A DNA stretch of 10,579 bases. It comes from Stramenopiles sp. TOSAG23-2. Lineage: Eukaryota; Sar. Shown here piece after piece: positions 7,339-10,579 of the stretch (the stretch's first letter is position 1; each line of letters opens with the position of its first letter). The notes beneath the pieces were generated by a model. That model worked only from the letters and a program-made list of their open reading frames with translations, had not been told where the DNA came from and did not search any database. The DNA is taken from the NCBI GenBank assembly GCA_900128395.1, contig LT650006.1, positions 1 to 10,579 of the forward strand. The letters are read 5' to 3'. Both the position numbers and the translations under genes were made by a program.

Positions 7339-8710
7339 GGCATCCACTTCATTTAGTGTAGTTGGTTATGCAAGGAGTGAATATACGGATGAAAGTTTTC
7401 GAGAGAAAATGCGTGAGGCTATTACCGGGAAAGGGGTTGATGCTAAAATTGATGATTTTTTAAAGAATTGTCGATATCAACGCGGTACAGCTTACAATGA
7501 TGTTGATGCGTGGAAACAATTACATCAAGACCAAGTAAAAATCGAAGGTGGGGGTGTTGCAAATCGTTTATTTTATTTTGCGATCCCTCCCGAACAATTT
7601 GCGCCAAGTGCACAAGCTATTACGGAAGCAGCACAGACTAGCACAGGATGGAATCGTTTCATCGTGGAAAAACCATTTGGTATAGATCTAGAAAGTTCAA
7701 ATCAATTAGCCGAAGATTTAGCAGCAGTATTGGAAGAAGAGCAAATATATCGTATTGATCATTATTTAGGCAAGGAGATGGTCCAAAATCTAATGGTACT
7801 ACGCTTTGCAAATATTTTCCTTGCACCTTTGTGGAATCGTGATTACATCAAGTCTGTTACCATTTTATTCAAAGAAGATATTGGTTGTGAAGGGCGTGGT
7901 GGATATTTTGATCCAGCTGGAATCATACGAGATGTACAGCAAAACCATTTATTGCAAATTTTATCCATCGTTGCCATGGAACCACCAGTAAAAGTAACAG
8001 GTCCAGGAGCAGGTGAATTTATACGTGATGAAAAAGTAAAATTATTGAAATGTATACCTGAATTGACGGTTGATAATGTTATTCTTGGCCAGTTTGTTGC
8101 TGGTAATGGAGAGCCAGGTTACTTGGATGATGAAACATGTAACAATGAATATTGTCCAACATATGCACTGACCAAATTCCAAATTAACAATGCACGATGG
8201 GCTGGCGTGCCATTTATAATGGCAAGTGGCAAAGCATTGGATGAACGTAAAGGTGAAGTGAGAATTCAATTTAAAAATCCACCTGGAGTTGAAACCATGT
8301 TTGATGATGGCCAAGGAAATGGCGAACGTAACGAATTAATAATTAGGATACAGCCTGGGGAAGCGGTAACAATGAATTTAAATATGAAAACACCTGGTTT
8401 TACAAACGCACCAGTAGTCAGTAATATGGATTTATTGTATGATAATAAATTTCCAACCTTATCGAAAGAAATACCAGATGCATATACAAGATTGATTTTA
8501 GATGTATTGAGGGATAATAGTTCAGCATTTGTACGGGATGATGAATTAGAGGCTGCATGGACCATTTTTACGCCATTGTTACATGCATTAGAAAGTGATA
8601 GTCATAAACGTTTGCCAATTAAGTACCCATTTGGAAGTACCGGACCAAAAGAAGCAATGGATTATTTAAATACATTGTATAGTTCACCTGAAACAATGGC
8701 GAGATTGTAA
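7217..8710 (+). CDS. G6PD: Glucose-6-phosphate 1-dehydrogenase
   Basis: The enzyme oxidises glucose 6-phosphate to 6-phosphogluconolactone with NADP+, the first step of the oxidative pentose phosphate pathway and a major NADPH source. The 497-residue protein is full length (animal enzymes are a little over 500). The Rossmann motif [10 protein letters not shown] is at residues 17-26 and EKPFG, with a conserved Lys152, at 151-155. The signature RIDHYLGKE is at 179-187, with substrate-binding H182 and K186, and the catalytic base is H244 in QNHLLQ. Conserved C-terminal pieces include RNELIIRIQP-like and PDAYTRLILDV segments (written here as NELIIRIQP and PDAYTRLILDV), which belong to the beta+alpha domain. 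No N-terminal targeting extension is present, so the default location is cytosol. The last three residues, ARL, fit the peroxisomal PTS1 pattern. The ATG at 7217 is chosen because it is the only one in frame with the whole protein; the identical ATG at 7049 is cut off by a TAA. Both ends of the gene lie in tandem duplications. Confidence 0.98.
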   Translation: MSDFPYQTQYLTVVVVGASGDLAKKKTYPSLFQLYCQKYLPASTSFSVVGYARSEYTDESFREKMREAITGKGVDAKIDDFLKNCRYQRGTAYNDVDAWKQLHQDQVKIEGGGVANRLFYFAIPPEQFAPSAQAITEAAQTSTGWNRFIVEKPFGIDLESSNQLAEDLAAVLEEEQIYRIDHYLGKEMVQNLMVLRFANIFLAPLWNRDYIKSVTILFKEDIGCEGRGGYFDPAGIIRDVQQNHLLQILSIVAMEPPVKVTGPGAGEFIRDEKVKLLKCIPELTVDNVILGQFVAGNGEPGYLDDETCNNEYCPTYALTKFQINNARWAGVPFIMASGKALDERKGEVRIQFKNPPGVETMFDDGQGNGERNELIIRIQPGEAVTMNLNMKTPGFTNAPVVSNMDLLYDNKFPTLSKEIPDAYTRLILDVLRDNSSAFVRDDELEAAWTIFTPLLHALESDSHKRLPIKYPFGSTGPKEAMDYLNTLYSSPETMARL

Positions 8711-8831
8711 ATTATGTTATATCGTATCTCAGGCTACCGGACCAAAAGAAGCAATGGATTATTTAAATAAATTGTATAGTTCACCTGAAACAATGGCGAG
8801 ATTGTAAATTATGTTATATCGTATCTCAGGC
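8638..8831 (+). repeat. 97-bp tandem duplication at the G6PDH 3' end
   Basis: Bases 8638-8734 and 8735-8831 are direct copies differing at one place: c at 8673 and a at 8770. The unit holds the last 24 codons or so, the TAA stop, and 24 bases of 3' flank. In the second copy the mismatch would change Thr to Lys. The second copy lies after the true stop and is not translated as part of the enzyme. The mismatch shows that it is not a simple copy of the same bases. Confidence 0.95.
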
Positions 8832-9255
8832 ATGTTTATAAAAAATTCTCTTAATTTATAAAATTTAAAGATTTTATTTTACTCATAAAGTATATAATAT
8901 ATATATATGTAAACACTAACAATAATTGATAGTAATAATCTGTTATATATATACATCATCATATATACGGAGTATATATAGCTAGTTGTCTAATTTTAAT
9001 AAACACAACACAAAAATATATGCGTGTCGTGATTTTTTGAACGACAACAATGCTCGAAATTATAGTATGATAATTAATGATAATAGTGTGATAGTAATAG
9101 TAAAATATTATAATATGACTAGTCTGCGTCGTCAGACTCTTTCTCGTGTAATATTATTCAAATATTTGGTTTATTAAAAGATATGGCGCTGTTTGCCTGG
9201 TTTGTGTATATTTTCTTTTCAAAAAACATAGCAGCTTTTTAATATAAATAATATG
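8832..9255. other. AT-rich spacer downstream of G6PDH
   Basis: No credible gene is seen. Short open frames here lack coding character. A perfect 8-bp inverted repeat with a 3-base loop lies at 8961-8979 (ATATATAC, GGA, GTATATAT). It sits about 250 bases after the G6PDH stop and may be only a by-product of TA runs. Confidence 0.5.
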
Positions 9256-9300
9256 AAAGTAGGAATTGTCATGGGTATGCCATATCATTAGAAATAAAAT
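9256..9300. repeat. 45-bp direct repeat, right copy (3' fragment of the first gene)
   Basis: This is identical to 1-45. On the minus strand it carries the last codons and the TGA (at 9271-9269) of the gene at 14-1276, but the coding sequence stops matching after ten or so codons. It is therefore an orphan gene tail without a gene. The abrupt loss of identity at 9301 marks a breakpoint. Confidence 0.9.
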
Positions 9301-9460
9301 GATGGTTAAAATTTAAGTTGTATCATAATAATTTTACTTCCCATGGTAAATGATACTGATGCTCAATTACTCAATCTCAAAAATAATATTCTATCCTACG
9401 ATAGTGAAGCTCTAACACACGTCTGCAAACTAATACTCCACAAGCACGCGAATAGTGGTT
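9301..9460. other. Spacer before the GC-rich block
   Basis: No gene is recognised. Base composition rises in GC towards the right, from about 9400, leading into the duplicated GC-rich block. A short plus-strand frame is open from 9434 to about 9538 but lacks a start codon. Confidence 0.4.
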
Positions 9461-9706
9461 TCCATCCTTCCCTGCGCACTCGTTGAACGCGCTGGACGTC
9501 GGGTTCATTCAAAAACGGCGAGGAATAAAAAATAAAAAAATACGCGTATACTAAATTAGTGGGTGTCCTTTTTAAATACACGCTCCATCCTTCCCTGCGC
9601 ACTCGTTGAACGCGCTGGACGTCGGGTTCATTCAAAAACGGCGAGGAATAAAAAATAAAAAAATACGCGTATACTAAATTAGTGGGTGTCCTTTTTAAAT
9701 ACACGC
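9461..9706. repeat. 123-bp tandem duplication with a GC-rich half
   Basis: Bases 9461-9583 and 9584-9706 are identical direct copies. The first 65 bases or so of each unit are more than half G+C, in sharp contrast with the AT-rich surroundings. They contain GCGC-flanked quasi-palindromes around CGTTGAACG and a GACGTC site. The second half is A-rich and contains TACGCGTA, which includes the ACGCGT hexamer. No tRNA, 5S, U6 or SRP RNA signature fits. The function is unknown; an unidentified non-coding RNA, a CpG-rich promoter or the edge of a gene exon are all possible. Confidence 0.93.
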
Positions 9707-9875
9707 TCCTCCGAATTATTATTCCGTCGTATTGTATTGTGTGTGTGGGTACTTTTTTAATTTACATGGTCTCACATGTGCGCATAGACATAAAGTCTCC
9801 TATTTTTTTTGTCACACATATGTACAAACATGTCCACTTTTTTTTGGAACTCCTCTCTGCATTACATCATATTCA
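9707..9875. other. Spacer downstream of the minus-strand ORF
   Basis: This is probably the 3' flank of the minus-strand ORF ending at 9876. It holds T-rich tracts and a CACATGTG palindrome at 9773-9780. A plus-strand open frame runs through here into the ORF region, but its hydrophobic composition is what the complement of a Lys/Asn-rich gene gives, so I do not call it. Confidence 0.4.
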
Positions 9876-10298
9876 TCAAGGTATTAATTTTGATGATTTT
9901 TGTAAAGTGATAGCCTGGACCTCCAGGTCATTATTTATTGTTGATTGTATTGGATTTAATTTTATTTTCTTCATCGTGATTGTTGAATTGGTAGATTGTT
10001 GCTTTCGTTTATTATTGTTATTATTAATGATATACAATAATGATTTGTCTTCACTGCATTTAATTCGCTTTGGAAAATGGTTTTCATTATAATCAAGTTT
10101 AATAGTGTTTTTGTTTTTCATTTGGTTTACATAGTTGGTATTATTATCTTCTGAATTCAATATTGGTCGAAAAGTTGGAAAGAACATTTTATGTGCCTTG
10201 GTTGTATTTCTTTTTCCTTTTGTTTGATCATCTTTCCTTTTTATCATCGTGCGGTATATAATACTTCCATTTTCAACATCAAATGTTACCATTGACAT
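9876..10298 (-). CDS. Small Lys/Asn-rich hypothetical protein, 140 aa
   Basis: I do not recognise this product. The frame begins at an ATG at 10298-10296 (MSMVTFDVENG) and ends in two consecutive TGA codons, the first at 9878-9876. The first 45 residues have a mixed composition that looks coding, including TFDVENGSIIYRTMIKRK and MFFPTFRPIL. The rest is basic and Asn-rich, with a run of Asn at about residues 92-96 (IINNNNNKRKQQ). No signal peptide, membrane segment or known motif is apparent. It could be a complete small nuclear-type protein, one exon of a larger gene, or a chance open frame helped by the low GC content. Its start is preceded by the AT-rich right flank. Confidence 0.5.
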   Translation of the reverse strand: MSMVTFDVENGSIIYRTMIKRKDDQTKGKRNTTKAHKMFFPTFRPILNSEDNNTNYVNQMKNKNTIKLDYNENHFPKRIKCSEDKSLLYIINNNNNKRKQQSTNSTITMKKIKLNPIQSTINNDLEVQAITLQKSSKLIP

Positions 10299-10579
10299 GT
10301 TATCGTGTATACAATTAATACATATATATGTATGTATATGTTGATTATATCAAAGGTATTGTATAAATGATACAACTTATGCAATTCAAAAAGTCACGGC
10401 AATTTTTTTAATAAATTTGATGTCTTTTTTAAAAAAAAATTATGAAATGATAAGAAAAAGATAGCAAAATAACTATAACAACTCTAATTAGTTCAATATG
10501 TAAATGTATGATACAACACGTTATCCGATTATTTAATTGAATTGCATATAATAAACGTTGTTTTTCTTTTCCATATATA
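10299..10579. promoter_or_regulatory. AT-rich right flank, presumed 5' region of the minus-strand ORF
   Basis: No gene is seen. The part nearest the ORF holds three small inverted repeats close together: a 16-base palindrome at 10318-10333, TTGAT/ATCAA at 10341-10353, and TTGTAT/ATACAA with a 5-base loop at 10359-10375. The string ATGATACAAC occurs at 10367-10376 and again at 10508-10517. These may be promoter elements, but the evidence is positional only. Confidence 0.3.

Noticed and set aside
9470-9530. A tRNA or U6-like gene in the GC-rich block
   Set aside because: The T-loop-like strings do not sit in a five-base-pair stem and no matching acceptor or anticodon arm is found. The CCCTGCGCA string recalls U6, but the ACAGAGA box is absent.
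9396-9704. A minus-strand open frame with a repeated 41-residue peptide
   Set aside because: The peptide repeat follows from the 123-bp DNA duplication, whose length is a multiple of three. The frame uses a non-ATG or internal start and has no coding character.
9682-10092. A plus-strand 136-codon frame with a segment (ELLSALHHIH) faintly like a protein-kinase helix
   Set aside because: The kinase HRD and DFG motifs are missing, and the rest is a hydrophobic mirror of the Lys/Asn-rich minus-strand ORF. The likeness is too short to support.

Overview
The window looks like nuclear DNA of an AT-rich eukaryotic microbe that uses the standard genetic code (genes end in TGA, TGA and TAA, with no reassigned stops inside them). 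The coding regions carry long Asn, Ser and Lys runs, and the two recognisable genes are uninterrupted over about 4.5 and 1.5 kb, so no intron is visible in them. The closest lineage cannot be fixed from sequence alone. Two genes are clearly identifiable: a cytosolic (tubulin-processing type) M14 metallocarboxypeptidase and glucose-6-phosphate dehydrogenase (G6PDH). Two others are hypothetical.

Layout from left to right: a hypothetical gene on the minus strand (14-1276); a divergent AT-rich intergenic region; the large carboxypeptidase gene on the plus strand (1759-6246); about 0.8 kb of AT-rich spacer; G6PDH on the plus strand (7217-8710); about 1.2 kb of mostly non-coding DNA with a locally GC-rich repeated block; a small Lys/Asn-rich hypothetical ORF on the minus strand (9876-10298); and an AT-rich right flank. 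The genes do not form an obvious pathway. Carboxypeptidase and G6PDH are unrelated housekeeping functions, as is usual in eukaryotic gene neighbourhoods.

The most striking structure is a set of short near-perfect duplications, most of them sitting on a gene boundary. A 129-bp tandem pair covers the stop codon of the carboxypeptidase. A 168-bp tandem pair covers the start of G6PDH. A 97-bp tandem pair with one mismatch covers the stop codon of G6PDH. A 45-bp copy of the 3' end of the first gene reappears 9255 bp away. A 123-bp tandem pair covers the GC-rich block. Either contig ends were joined without merging their overlaps, or the genome really produces short tandem duplications. The 168-bp duplication leaves a 45-codon truncated copy of the G6PDH N-terminus ending 30 bases before the real start, which would behave as an upstream ORF if it is real.
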